A stretch of DNA of 64,000 bases from Paracoccus onchidii. Its GTDB lineage: Bacteria > Pseudomonadota > Alphaproteobacteria > Rhodobacterales > Rhodobacteraceae. Of this stretch, positions 26,499-35,600 are shown piece by piece. Each line of letters starts with the position of its first letter. The first letter of the stretch is position 1. The stretch spans positions 124,001 through 188,000 of the forward strand of contig NZ_JAQBIE010000002.1 in the NCBI RefSeq assembly GCF_028294535.1, in the 5' to 3' direction. The notes below the pieces were generated by a model. It had not been told where the DNA came from, ran no database searches, and saw nothing but the letters and a program-made list of their open reading frames with translations. The position numbers and the translations under genes are program-made.

Positions 26499-26856
26499 AT
26501 GTTGGCGATCGACCTTGCAAAGGGACGCTTTCAGGTCTGCGCGGTCGCGGCGGATGGGACGGTTCCATGGAATCACCCGCTGTCACGAGTGCGGCGGGCA
26601 ACGCCTTTGGTCGAGCAGCCGTTTTGCATTGTGGCAATGGGGCCTGTGCCACATCGCATCACTGGGGTCGGGTCGCGCAGTCCCGTGGCCATGAGGCGCG
26701 TCTGATGCCGGCGGCGTATGTGAAGCCGTTTGTCAAACAGCAGAAAAACGACAAGGCCGATGCCGAGGTTATTGCCGAGGCAGCCTCACGTCCGGCCATG
26801 CGGTTCGTCGCCGTCAAGAGTGCTGAGACCCAAGGCCGAGCGGCGGCAAGACCAAG
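26499..26856 (+). pseudogene. IS110-family transposase, 5' fragment, frameshifted
   Basis: N-terminal relic of an IS110 transposase: MLAIDLAKGRFQVCAVAADG with the first catalytic aspartate, then a shift to another frame near 26625, continuing with PAAYVKPFVKQQKNDKADAEVIAEAA and FVAVKSAETQ. After SAETQ about 160-200 residues normally present are missing and the sequence jumps to the GGKTK segment that lies on the other side of IS66. So the element was already frameshifted and internally deleted when IS66 landed. An AGGAGG lies upstream at 26467-26472. Non-functional. Confidence 0.8.
26849..26856. repeat. 8-bp target-site duplication, left copy
   Basis: AGACCAAG immediately left of IS66; identical to the bases right of the element at 31220-31227. 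Eight bp is the typical IS66 duplication length. Confidence 0.93.
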
Positions 26857-26872
26857 GTAAGCGTTCGCTGGC
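26857..26872 (+). repeat. IS66 terminal inverted repeat, tnpC side
   Basis: GTAAGCGTTCGCTGGC; 12 of 16 bases match the opposite terminus read on the minus strand from 31219. Confidence 0.85.
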
Positions 26873-26885
26873 TATCACGGTTAGC

Positions 26886-27856
26886 TTAGCTTGACGGCCT
26901 GAAGTTCCACGGCAGCAGGTCGTCGATGCGGCTTTGCGGGTGCCCGTTTGCAATCGCGGTCAGGGTTGCCTTGAGATAGGCAAACGGTTCGATGCCGTTG
27001 CTCTTGCAGGTCTCGATCAGAGACGCGATGCGGCCCCAGGCTATGCCGCCTTCATCGTGACCCGCGAAGAGCGCATTCTTGCGATTGAGGGTAATGGGAC
27101 GGATCAGATTTTCGACCCTGTTGCTGTCGATCTCGACCCGGCCGTCGGTCAGGAAAGTTTGCAGCCCGTTCCAGTGATTATGGATATAGGTGAGCTTTTC
27201 GCCCAGCCGGGATTTGGCGGATATCTTGCGGCGTTGGGCCTGCAACCAGTCGCCGAAGGCGGCCACCAATGGTGCTGTGCGCGCTTGTCGGGCTGAAAGG
27301 CGTTGGCCGGGCGGCATCCCCCGGATGTCGGCCTCAATGGCATGGATTTCGGCGATACGACACAAGCCCTCGGCGGCGATCTCGGAGCCGTCGCGGTCGA
27401 AGACTTCTTTCAGCTTGCGCCGTGCATGCGCCCAGCAATGGGCAATCTGAAGAGGGGCACCGCTCTTGCGGGAGGGTTTGGTCAGCCGATTGTAGCCGGT
27501 ATAGCCGTCGACCTGCAGGATGCCGTCGAAGCCGGTCAAGAAGGTTTCGGCATTGTCGCCGGCACGTCCGGGGGCATAGAAGTAAACCACGTCGGGCGGG
27601 TCCTCGCCGCACCATGGCCGGTCATCACGGGCCAACGCCCAGAGATATCCGGTCTTTGTTGCCCCGCGCCCCGGATCCAGCACCGGTGCAGTTGTCTCGT
27701 CCATGAACAGCTTGCCGGATCGTTTCAGATGTTCGGCCAGCCGGTCGACGACGGGCTTCAGATGGAATGCCGCTTTACCGACCCAATCGGCCAGCACGGC
27801 GCGGTGCAGATCAAGACCCGCTCGTGCCAGGATCTGGCTCTGGCGATACAATGGCA
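26886..27856 (-). CDS. tnpC: IS66 transposase TnpC, 3' exon
   Basis: C-terminal two thirds of the IS66 DDE transposase. It begins after the intron with LPLYRQSQILARAGLDLHRAVLADWVG and contains KLFMDETTAPVLDPG (catalytic aspartate), LQVDGYTGY (second D) and the glutamate region near HNHWNGLQTFLTDGRVEIDSNRVENLIRP. It ends with the IS66_C type segment DDLLPWNFR. Joined to the 5' exon at 29717-30305 it gives 1560 nt, an intact 519-codon frame. The apparent methionine start at 27923 is inside intron domains V-VI. Confidence 0.9.
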
Positions 27857-27896
27857 AGCGAGTCGCGCTAGGGAGTTTCACCCTCACGCGCTCCCA

Positions 27897-27930
27897 GAAC
27901 CGTACGTGAACCTCTCGGCTCATACGGCTC
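27897..27930 (-). ncRNA. group II intron domain V
   Basis: 34-nt hairpin reading GAGCCGTATG at its 5' side and CGTACGGTTC at its 3' side on the minus strand, with the conserved tetraloop-like GAGA turn. This is the catalytic core of group II intron RNA. A bulged CGCG...CGCG stem (domain VI) follows before the 3' splice site. Confidence 0.88.
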
Positions 27931-27937
27931 CCAGCGT

Positions 27938-29227
27938 TCAGCCATTTGCGTAGAGAAAAGACCAGTGGGCGAACAATCCCGGCGTGGATTTCACGAGTCT
28001 GGCAAGCCAGAGCCGCGCTTGCCGAGGTCGTTGCTTGAAGCGTTTATACTTCCGCATCACCCATCGGGCCAAATGAGCGTCGATCAGACGAAGTGTCGGA
28101 TAGAGCGCCGATTTGTAGAAGCACCTGAAGTAACCGATCCACCCTTCAATCTGCCGATTGAACATGCGGGCCGGATCGATCAGCCCCTTGTCGCTGCGCC
28201 GCTGCAACCCCCAGTTGCGCACCCGGCGCCGGAACGCCTTGAGGGCCTTGGGGCTGGCCGCCGGAAGGTAGGATACGCCGAACAACCCTCCGCGCCAGAT
28301 CGCCAGCCGGGGATGGAACCTGTAGCCGAGAAAGTCGAAAGCAACCGTCGGGAAAGACCCCTTCCGGTTGGTATCCTTGCAGTAGACGATCTTTGTCTTC
28401 TGCGGATGAAGCGTCAGGCCACAGCCAGCGAGCCGGTCTTCGACCTGCCGCCACAACCTGTGTGCTTCGCCTTCCGTCCGACAATGACAGATGATGTCAT
28501 CCGCATAGCGCTCGAACGGCACATGCGGGTTCTCCCGATCCATCCATTTGTCGAAAGCGTAGTGCAGGAACAGATTGGCCAGCAGCGGCGAGATGACCCC
28601 GCCCTGTGGCGTTCCGCATTCCTGCGGGACAAGGCTGCCATCCTCCATCATCACGGGTGACTTCAGCCACCGTTCGATATAGAGCAGCACCCAGCGACAA
28701 TCCGTATGATGGCGGACCGCCCTGAGCAGTAGCTCATGATCGATGGTATCAAAGAACCCTTTGATGTCCATGTCCAACACCCAGTCATGGCGCCAGCATC
28801 GCTGGCGCGCCGTCCGGATGGCGTCAATGGCGGAGCGTCCGGGCCGGTACCCATAGGAATCCGGGTGGAAAACCGGTTCCATCAGCGGTTCCAGATAAAG
28901 CCGGACGACCTCCTGCGCGATGCGGTCCGTGACCGTCGGAATGCCCAACGGACGTTGGCCCCCATCTGCCTTGGCGATCACCACCCGGCGTACCGGCGAT
29001 GGCATGTAGCTGCCAGAGGACATCCGGTTCCAAAGCCTGTAAAGGTTCGGGCCAAGCCGTTCCCCGAAGCTTTCGAGCGTCTGCCCATCTACACCAGCTG
29101 CACCCTGGTTGGCGTCCACATGTTGGAACGCTTCCCAGACCTCTCTCTTCTCAATCGTAAACGGCTTTGCCTCTGTCATCCGGCTCATCCTGTTACCAGT
29201 TGGCCAGCGGCAGCGGCTGAACACCAC
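27938..29227 (-). CDS. ltrA: group II intron-encoded reverse transcriptase/maturase
   Basis: 429 aa. Reverse-transcriptase blocks 1-7 are visible: GQRPLGIPTVTDRI, LEPLMEPVFHPDSYGYRPGRS, DWVLDMDIKGFFDTIDH, GTPQGGVISPLLAN, FERYADDIICHC (catalytic YADD near residue 240), LHPQKTKIVYC and FDFLGYRF. The maturase (X) domain follows with the GWIGYFRCF segment. The protein ends at about residue 429 with no HNH endonuclease domain, so mobility would use the target-strand priming of endonuclease-minus introns. It looks intact and could support splicing of its host intron from the tnpC transcript. Confidence 0.93.
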   Translation of the reverse strand: MVFSRCRWPTGNRMSRMTEAKPFTIEKREVWEAFQHVDANQGAAGVDGQTLESFGERLGPNLYRLWNRMSSGSYMPSPVRRVVIAKADGGQRPLGIPTVTDRIAQEVVRLYLEPLMEPVFHPDSYGYRPGRSAIDAIRTARQRCWRHDWVLDMDIKGFFDTIDHELLLRAVRHHTDCRWVLLYIERWLKSPVMMEDGSLVPQECGTPQGGVISPLLANLFLHYAFDKWMDRENPHVPFERYADDIICHCRTEGEAHRLWRQVEDRLAGCGLTLHPQKTKIVYCKDTNRKGSFPTVAFDFLGYRFHPRLAIWRGGLFGVSYLPAASPKALKAFRRRVRNWGLQRRSDKGLIDPARMFNRQIEGWIGYFRCFYKSALYPTLRLIDAHLARWVMRKYKRFKQRPRQARLWLARLVKSTPGLFAHWSFLYANG

Positions 29228-29716
29228 AGCCCCTTCGGTCCAGCGCCATTACTGCACCTTCGTCCCTACTACGGGCTGTTCTGCCCCTGTGTCCCGCATC
29301 GGTACTCTGGACCTTCCGGGGGCTTCCCGGTCGGTCGTCTCCCTTGGCATCGGGGCGACAGGTTCTCCTGTTCCGCAAAAGAGCCTGATCCAGATTCACG
29401 CCGCCTTCGAGCCGGATGCCGCATGGGCCGGACTTCAGGGCACCGCCCATACTCATCCCGGGGCGACCACCACCCCCGGTTCTGACATCAACCATACGCT
29501 TTCGGCAGTTCATCGACGGTTCGCTTTCGCTCGTCTCTCTGGATCGCACCTGACGGGGTCATGCCCCGCCGTTTCCACAACGCTCACCACCATCGCTCTT
29601 TACGACAGCAGCTTGTGGTGGTTTGGGACCGGCTCCTGATCGCCGAACCCGAGGGGCCCGCCCTCATCTCTCTTGCAGTTACATACCTCCTTTCCATGTT
29701 GGTATTCAGGACACAC

Positions 29717-30305
29717 GGTGATCGGCATATTTGCTGACCAGCACATGGGCGAGCGTCGCCTCGGTCGGCAGACCGCCCATAATCAGGTGGCTCGGCGCCG
29801 GTGCCTGCGTCACCCCGTCTGTGCAGGTCCGGCAGGCATATTTGGGGCGCACGGTGAGGATCACGCGCAGCTGTGCCGGCACACTGTCCAGCCGTTCCGT
29901 GCGGTCTTCGCCAATCTTGTGCATGACACCGCAGCCGCAGGGACAGATCAGGCTGTCGGGCTCGATGATCTCTTCGATGCGCGGCAGCGCAGTTGGTAGG
30001 TTACCGATGGTGCGTTTCGGGGCCGGTCGGGCCGCGGTCGTTTCGCCGATGCGGGCGACCAGATGGTCCTTACGCACCTCGACCTCGGCCAGCGCGATGG
30101 ACAGGTCCTCAAAGGCCAGCTGTCGCTCATCCTCAGACAGCTTTTCCGACCGTTTGCCATGCAGCGCGTGGTTCAGTTCGGCGATCAGGTGCTCTTGCCG
30201 CCAGGTGATTTCCGTCAGCGCAGCCATCGTTTCCATCAGTGCCAGAACCGCCGCACGCTGCGCGTCAGGTATGGCGGAAAGGTCGATGGAGGGCGCTGAT
30301 GTCAT
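29717..30305 (-). CDS. tnpC: IS66 transposase TnpC, 5' exon
   Basis: N-terminal part of the IS66 transposase: the leucine-rich helical region (WRQEHLIAELNHALHGKRSEKLS), then the zinc-finger-like ICPCGCGVMHKIGED and the PKYACRTCTDGV cysteines, then LVSKYADH where the intron interrupts. The frame runs nine more nucleotides into the intron before a stop (29706), so an unspliced message would yield a truncated 199-aa protein. 589 nt here plus 971 nt in the 3' exon are divisible by three. Confidence 0.9.
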
Positions 30306-30359
30306 GGGCTGTCACTAGCACAAAACATCAGCAAAAATACGCTAAAACAATATGTTGAT

Positions 30360-30713
30360 CTACTCTGGCGCAGCTGGTGGACGTGCTTCCAGCGCCTTGA
30401 CGCGGCGCCAGTCCAACCCGGAAAACAACGCCTCGAATTGGGCATGCTTCAGCGCCATCAACCCATCTTTGATGGCGGGCCAGGTAAAGCTGCCACCCTC
30501 CAGCCGCTTGTAGGCCATCACCAGACCGGTGCCGTCCCAATACAAAATCTTCAACCGGTCCGCGCGGCGCGACCGGAACACAAACACCGTGCCGGTGAAC
30601 GGGTCCTCGCGCAGAACCGACGACACCAGCGCCGCCAGGCCGTCATGGCCCTTGCGAAAGTCGACGGGCCGTGTCGCGACCAAGACCCGCACCCGGTTGG
30701 ACGGAAACATCAT
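30360..30713 (-). CDS. tnpB: IS66 accessory protein TnpB
   Basis: 117 aa from the ATG at 30713 (an upstream in-frame ATG at 30770 lies in tnpA). Typical TnpB sequence: FPSNRVRVLVATRPVDFRKG, GLAALVSSVLREDPFTGTVF, FRSRRADRLKILYWDGTGLV and KRLEGGSF. Required with TnpA for efficient IS66 transposition; the molecular role is not fully known. The tnpA stop (in its original frame) and this start overlap as ATGA, indicating coupling. Confidence 0.92.
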   Translation of the reverse strand: MMFPSNRVRVLVATRPVDFRKGHDGLAALVSSVLREDPFTGTVFVFRSRRADRLKILYWDGTGLVMAYKRLEGGSFTWPAIKDGLMALKHAQFEALFSGLDWRRVKALEARPPAAPE

Positions 30714-31134
30714 GGCTTGGGCCCGATCGCCCGCACAATCTCGGCAATCCTCCGGCTGGCGTGGCGCCATCCAGCCGGAGGATCACTTGACCTATGGCGA
30801 TCTCCACCGGACCCAAGGCCTGTGGGTCAGGGCTTGACCGCTCCCGGGCCATCAGCATCGCGGGCACCTCTTCCGCGCGCAGCACAAGGGGCGCAAAGCA
30901 AAGATCATCCTCTGCCGGCGCAGGCAGAACCAACCGACCATCGCGCGCACGGCCGCGCCACTCCGACAAATGGTTCGCCCGAAGCCCATAGCGCGCCGCA
31001 ACCGCGTTCACAGTCGTCCCGGGCTTCAGGCTTTCCGCGACGATCTGGGCTTTCACCTCGTCCGGCCAGCGGCGCTGCCCGTTAGGACGGATGTCCACCC
31101 CATAGTCCCTGAGAAACTCCACCGTAGTCGCCAT
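30710..31134 (-). pseudogene. tnpA: IS66 TnpA, frameshifted near its 3' end
   Basis: Small helix-turn-helix protein of IS66: VDIRPNGQRRWPDEVKAQIVAESLKPG, then the recognition helix in VNAVAARYGLRANHLSEWR. Up to GQVILRLDGATPA the frame is normal. One nucleotide then appears lost near 30760; the expected ending RIAEIVRAIGPKP is read in another frame and would stop at 30710, coupled to tnpB. In the present frame translation continues to 30643 through tnpB. Either a real inactivating mutation or a sequencing error. The start at 31134 has an AGGTGAG ribosome-binding site. Confidence 0.8.
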
Positions 31135-31203
31135 CGCGAAACTCACCTGCTAATTTCCGTCAGACGCGGAGTCGCAGCTCAGCCGAAAACTGGGAAGGTG
31201 CGG

Positions 31204-31219
31204 CCTAGAAAACGCTTAC
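31204..31219 (-). repeat. IS66 terminal inverted repeat, tnpA side
   Basis: Read on the minus strand it starts GTAAGCGTTTTCTAGG, matching the other terminus for the first nine bases. Confidence 0.85.
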
Positions 31220-31227
31220 AGACCAAG
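31220..31227. repeat. 8-bp target-site duplication, right copy
   Basis: AGACCAAG, identical to 26849-26856, at the right end of IS66 and within the IS110 relic. Confidence 0.93.
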
Positions 31228-31452
31228 CTCGGTTCGATCAGCAAGATGGGCCAGACCGACATCCGCCTGCGGATCGTCGGCGCCATGCGCGTGATCCGCC
31301 AAGTGATCCGCAAGGGCGGCAGCACGAACCGCTGGTTGGCCGCGCTGGTAGCGCGCACCCCGAGGATGGTCGCAGCCGTAGCGCTAGCGAGCAAGATGGC
31401 CCGCATGATCCGGGCAATTACAACGAAACAGAAGAACTACCGGATGGCGTGA
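31228..31452 (+). pseudogene. IS110-family transposase, 3' fragment
   Basis: C-terminal relic of the IS110 transposase: ISKMGQTDIRLRIVGAMRVIR, then RWLAALVARTPRMVAAVALASKMARMIRAI, which is the conserved transposase_20 ending. With the bases before IS66 it reads GGKTKLGSISKMG, the family motif preceding this domain, so the two halves were contiguous before IS66 inserted. The remaining 31453-31489 is the presumed terminal non-coding part of the element. Confidence 0.82.
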
Positions 31453-31489
31453 TCCGATCCCGCGCAGGGGAAGGACACGACATGGCCAC

Positions 31490-31831
31490 AAGGCCGGGGT
31501 GAGCGATCGATGAGAAGTAGGCGACACGACAGGATGCTGGGCGTGAAGCTGATCTTGTCTTCGACAGCGCCCCGGTCCCGAACCCGCGGAACCTTCACCG
31601 GCACGGGGACGATACCGGTCATCACCTCGCGCTCGGGCAGGTGCCCATGGCGCACCAACCGGGGGCCCCATTCCCAAGCTTCTCGTCCCCAAATCCGGCC
31701 ATCAACGCCGCCAGTTCCGCGTGGAGTGCCTGCTCGATCAGCTCGCGCGCGCCCTCGCGAATAATATCGGTGAATGTGCAGGCCCTGAATCCGGATCGTT
31801 CGGGAAGCTGCTGGATGGTAGTCAATGACAT
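31490..31831 (-). pseudogene. IS256-family transposase remnant
   Basis: The N-terminal part of a Mutator/IS256 transposase: MSLTTIQQLPERSGF and DIIREGARELIEQALHAELAALM in one frame, then RLVRHGHLPEREVMTGIVPVPVKVPRVRDRG and KISFTPSIL in another. A frameshift lies at about 31650-31680 and everything after about residue 105, including the catalytic DDE residues, is missing. Non-functional. Confidence 0.78.
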
Positions 31832-31929
31832 GTGACGTCTCCTTTTCTCTGCCGAGAATTGACGGCGTCCTGAACACCGCCTTGATATGCCACCCTTCAG
31901 GACATCACCAACTGTCGCCCGTTACTCAT

Positions 31930-32422
31930 GGAGATCTCCCTCATTTCCTGGCCGATCTCGGGACGGTTGGGCGTTCGCGCCGGACCGTCTTGGGGGCGAC
32001 TCCGACAAGCCGGCAGGCCCTGCGCTGCGAGAGGTCATGATCCCGCATTGCACTGGGCGGGGCCTCTCGCCGCTCTTTCGGTGTCGTCAGCTTCCTCCCG
32101 GCAAGTCTTTCAAAACCACATTGTCGAGCATCGTGTCTGCCAGCAGCTGCTTCAACTTGGCGTTCTCATCTTCCAGCGCCCTTCAGCCGCGCGTCCTCCG
32201 ATGCCTACCTTCGTGCCGCCATGCTTGGACTTCAGCTTGTAAAAGGTCGCCGGGCTCAGGCCGTGCCGGCGCCACATCTCCGCTGTCGGCATCCGGGCTT
32301 CCTGCTCTTTGAGCATCCCGATGATTTGTGCCTCGGTGAAACGGCTTTTACGCATTCCTCTGCTCCTACATAGGTTGGGCAGACGCTACTTCATGGTGAG
32401 GGATTTTACGGGGGGCAGGTCA
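31930..32422 (-). pseudogene. IS3-family remnant (orfA and start of orfB) with one terminus
   Basis: orfA begins at 32355: MRKSRFTEAQIIGMLKEQEA and AEMWRRHGLSPATFYKLKSKHGG (helix-turn-helix), then frameshifts near 32200, continuing as ALEDENAKLKQLLADTMLDNVVLKD (leucine-zipper part). The start of orfB (SQRRACRLVGVAPKTVRRERP) follows. The element end is visible upstream of orfA as TGACCTGCCCCCC on the minus strand at 32422, an IS3-type terminus. The rest of orfB is lost where the IS256 relic begins. Confidence 0.75.
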
Positions 32423-32590
32423 AGGGTCGCCGACCAGCCCGCGTAGCTGACATTCAGCGCAATCTTGCAGATCCTTGTCCTGTCGTTGGTGCGGCAATGA
32501 CCTGACATGACGTCTCCAAAAGTTTGGTCGAGGTTGAGAAAAAGCTTGGAAAAGTCGTTTCTGCCCTGCGTATCGGCCCGCCCGGATAAA

Positions 32591-32625
32591 CAAGATGCCG
32601 AAGGACCTTAGCCTCCGGCATCTTG
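32591..32625 (-). terminator. terminator of the RND efflux operon
   Basis: 10-bp perfect stem CAAGATGCCG with complement, extended by three more pairs past one mismatch, loop about 7 nt, followed on the minus strand by CTTGTTTATCC. Starts 29 nt after the RND pump stop. Confidence 0.78.
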
Positions 32626-32653
32626 CTGCTTGGGGCAGGCGATGTGGTTCGCG

Positions 32654-35600
32654 TCAGGTCGTGGCCGGCTCTGTGATGGTGGAATGGTGCTGCTTCTTGC
32701 TGAACAGCACATAATAGAGCGCGGGCGCAGCGATCAGTGTCAGCACTGTGGCGAATGCCAGCCCCCCCATGATCGTGACTGACATCGAGGCGAAGAACGG
32801 GTCCCACAGCAATGGCGCCATGCCCAGGATTGTCGTGGCCGCCGCCAGAACGACCGGGCGCAGACGCGACGTCGATGCTTCGATGATTGCCTTGCGGAAC
32901 GGAACACCTTCGGCCCGAACGAGGTCGATTTCCTCGACCAGAACGATGCCGTTCTTCAGCAGCATTCCTGACAGCGACAGCAAGCCCAGAAGTGCGGTGA
33001 AGGAAAAGGGCAACCCGGTCACGAGCAGACCGATCACCACCCCGTTCACCGCCATGGGGACCAATAGCCACACGATCAAAGGCTGGCGCAACCGCCCGAA
33101 CAGCAAGATCGAGATCAACACCATGATCAGGATCGTGACCGGCAGCTGACCTCCGAGACTGGCCTGAGCTTCGGTGCTGCTCTCATATTCTCCGCCCCAT
33201 TCCAGTTGGTAGCCATTGGGCATAGGAACCGCCTCGACGGCGCCGCGGATGGCCGCAAAGACCGAAGCCGCGTTCGTGCCACTTGGCAAACCGGCCTCGA
33301 CCGTGATGGTCGGAACGCGATTGCGGCGCTGGATCAGGGTGTCGCGAGGCTGCCATTCGATATCCTCGATAAGCTGCTCCATGCGCACATAATCGCCGAC
33401 CGCTGTTGAATAGACAAGCTGCTGGGACAATTCGGGTGTCTGATGGATTTCGCGCGTCCGAAGCCGGATCGGGATCTTGCGATCTCCTTCCTGGTAGGTG
33501 GCGACTGACAGACCCTCGGTCGCCATCTGGCTGGCATCGGCAATGTCCGTTCTTGTGATGCCGGCGGTCTGTGCGCGTTCGGTCGCGTAATCAGGGATGA
33601 GCACAGGTTCGTATTCGCGCCAGTCAGTGCGAATGTCCAGCAATGGGGCATCCTGATCTTTCAGCACGTTTTCAATGGTTTCCGCCAGCTCGCGCAGCAC
33701 TATGGGGTCGCTGCCGGAAATACGGGCCTGAATGGGCGCCCCCCCACCGGGGCCAAAGGCCAGCCGCTCGGTTCGGAATTCGCCCTCGACCAATGTATTG
33801 CGCCCAAAGTCGTTCAGATCGTCCAGCAAGGCCGGAATCGCCTCGAGCGTTTCAGTGCGAATGATCAGATGCCCATATGTCGACAGCGATTCCTCGGGCG
33901 AATAGGTCAGCATGAAGCGTGTCGCGCCGCTGCCGACAAAAGTCGCGACAGATGTGACGTCATCACGTGCCAGCAACCAGTCCTCGGCCAGTTCAAGATC
34001 ACGGGACACCGCGTGGATGTCACTGCCCTGGGGAAGCTTGTAATGGGCATAAAAGATCGGCGTGCTGCTGTCGGGGAAAAACTGCTGCGGCACCGAAGCG
34101 AAGCCGCGAAAACACAAGACGGTCAAGACGACCAGCCCGGCAAGGAACAGCCAGCGCACCTTGAGCGCACCTCCTAGGACACGGCGATAGGCGTTGAATA
34201 TCGGGCCGGAATACTCATCGCCCTCGTTGGTCCCGCGCTTGAACACGTAATGGGCCAGCAACGGCGTCACCGTCAGCGCCAGCACCCAGGACAGCAGCAG
34301 CGAAATTGCCACCACCGCAAACAGAGAGAACATGAATTCGCCGGTGGCATCGGGCGACAAGCCAATTCCGGCAAAGGCCATGATCCCGATCACCGTGGCG
34401 CCGAGCAATGGCATCTGGATGCGGCTGGAGCCTTCATCCGCAGCCTCGCGCGAGGATCGCCCCGATTGCATCTTGATCTGCATGGCCTCTGCGACAACGA
34501 TAGAGTTGTCGACCAGCATGCCCATCGCGATGATCAATGCGCCAAGCGAGATCCTTTCCATCTCGATTCCGCCCAGTGCCATGAAAAAGAACGTGCCGAC
34601 CACATTCAGAAACAGGGTCGCGCCGACAACGACGGCAGAACGCCACCCCATGAACACAGCCAGCACCGCCACAACAAGCCCAACGGACATTGCCAGGTTG
34701 ATCAGGAAGCCATTCGAAGATTCATCCACAACGACGTGCTGTTGATAGATCGGATGAAACTCCACGCCATGAGGAAGGTCGTGTTGCAATGCCTGCAATT
34801 TTGCATCGACGCGTTTGCCGATGTCGACGATATTTTCGGATTCGATGCCGGCAACACCCAAGGTGAAAGCTTCTTGACCGTTGAAACGGATCAACTGGCT
34901 GGGCGTTTCGACGCGTTCCCGCTCGACCGTGGCAATATCTGTCATCTGAACGACGGTGCTGCCCAGATTGACGGTCAGTTCACGCAGCGCATCCACGCTG
35001 TTGGTGCCGCGAGGTATGTCGACCTGAAAGCGTTTGCCATCCGTTGCCAGCGACCCCGCCGAAGAAATCTGCACAGCTGTGCGGATCTGCTGGGTCAGGG
35101 CGTCAGGCGCCACACCCAGATTGGATGCGATTGCCATATCGGGCATCACATAGACAGCTTCTTCGGGCAATCCGGCAAGCGATACATCGGACACGCCTTC
35201 CACGGTCAGGATCTCGCGTCGGACATAGCTGGAAATTTCATGGATCTCCGCATCCGAAAAGCCCGGCATGGTCACGGCGAAATAGATGCCGAAGACATCG
35301 CCAAAATCGTCATTGACGATCGGCTGCCCTGCCCCGTCCGGAAGCTGTGCCGCCGCATCGGCAACCCGGTTGCGCAACTCATCCCAGACCTGCGGCAGTT
35401 CGCTACCCCTGACGGTTGACAGAATCTCGACATCGATCCGGGATTCGCCGGGTTTGTTGGACGAGGTGACCGTATCCAGAACAGCCATTTGCTGAATGGC
35501 GGATTCCAGCGGTTCGGTCACTTCACGGGCGACCTGGGCGGCCGAGGCCCCCGGATAGCTTGTAAAGACGACAGCCTGTTTGATCGTGAAGGCCGGGTCT

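Larger units (their letters stand above)
27857..29716 (-). mobile_element. group II intron inserted in IS66 tnpC
   Basis: 1860 nt. The 5' end fits the GUGYG consensus (GTGTG at 29716 downward on the minus strand). The 3' end lies within a base or two of 27857, fixed by requiring an in-frame YADH-LPLYRQ junction. An ORF for the intron-encoded protein occupies domain IV, and a canonical domain V is followed by a domain VI hairpin. It is in sense orientation to tnpC, so splicing could restore the transposase. Size and the protein lacking an endonuclease domain resemble RmInt1-like introns (inference). 29228-29715 is the structured RNA of domains I-III and has no other gene. Confidence 0.9.
26857..31219 (-). 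mobile_element. IS66-family insertion sequence carrying a group II intron
   Basis: 4363 bp between perfect 8-bp target duplications. Without the 1860-nt intron it is 2503 bp, the normal IS66 size. Ends are imperfect inverted repeats starting GTAAGCGTT. It encodes tnpA, tnpB and tnpC on the minus strand. It is inserted inside an older IS110 relic, whose reading frame continues on the far side. tnpC is split by the intron and tnpA has a frameshift, so autonomous transposition now depends on splicing and on tnpA rescue. Confidence 0.93.

Noticed and set aside
27857..29716. Retron or diversity-generating element as an explanation for the reverse transcriptase
   Set aside because: Domain V, a maturase domain and a precise in-frame insertion identify a group II intron.
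34250..35419. 389-codon plus-strand frame inside the RND gene
   Set aside because: Gln/His/Arg-rich antisense shadow of the pump gene.
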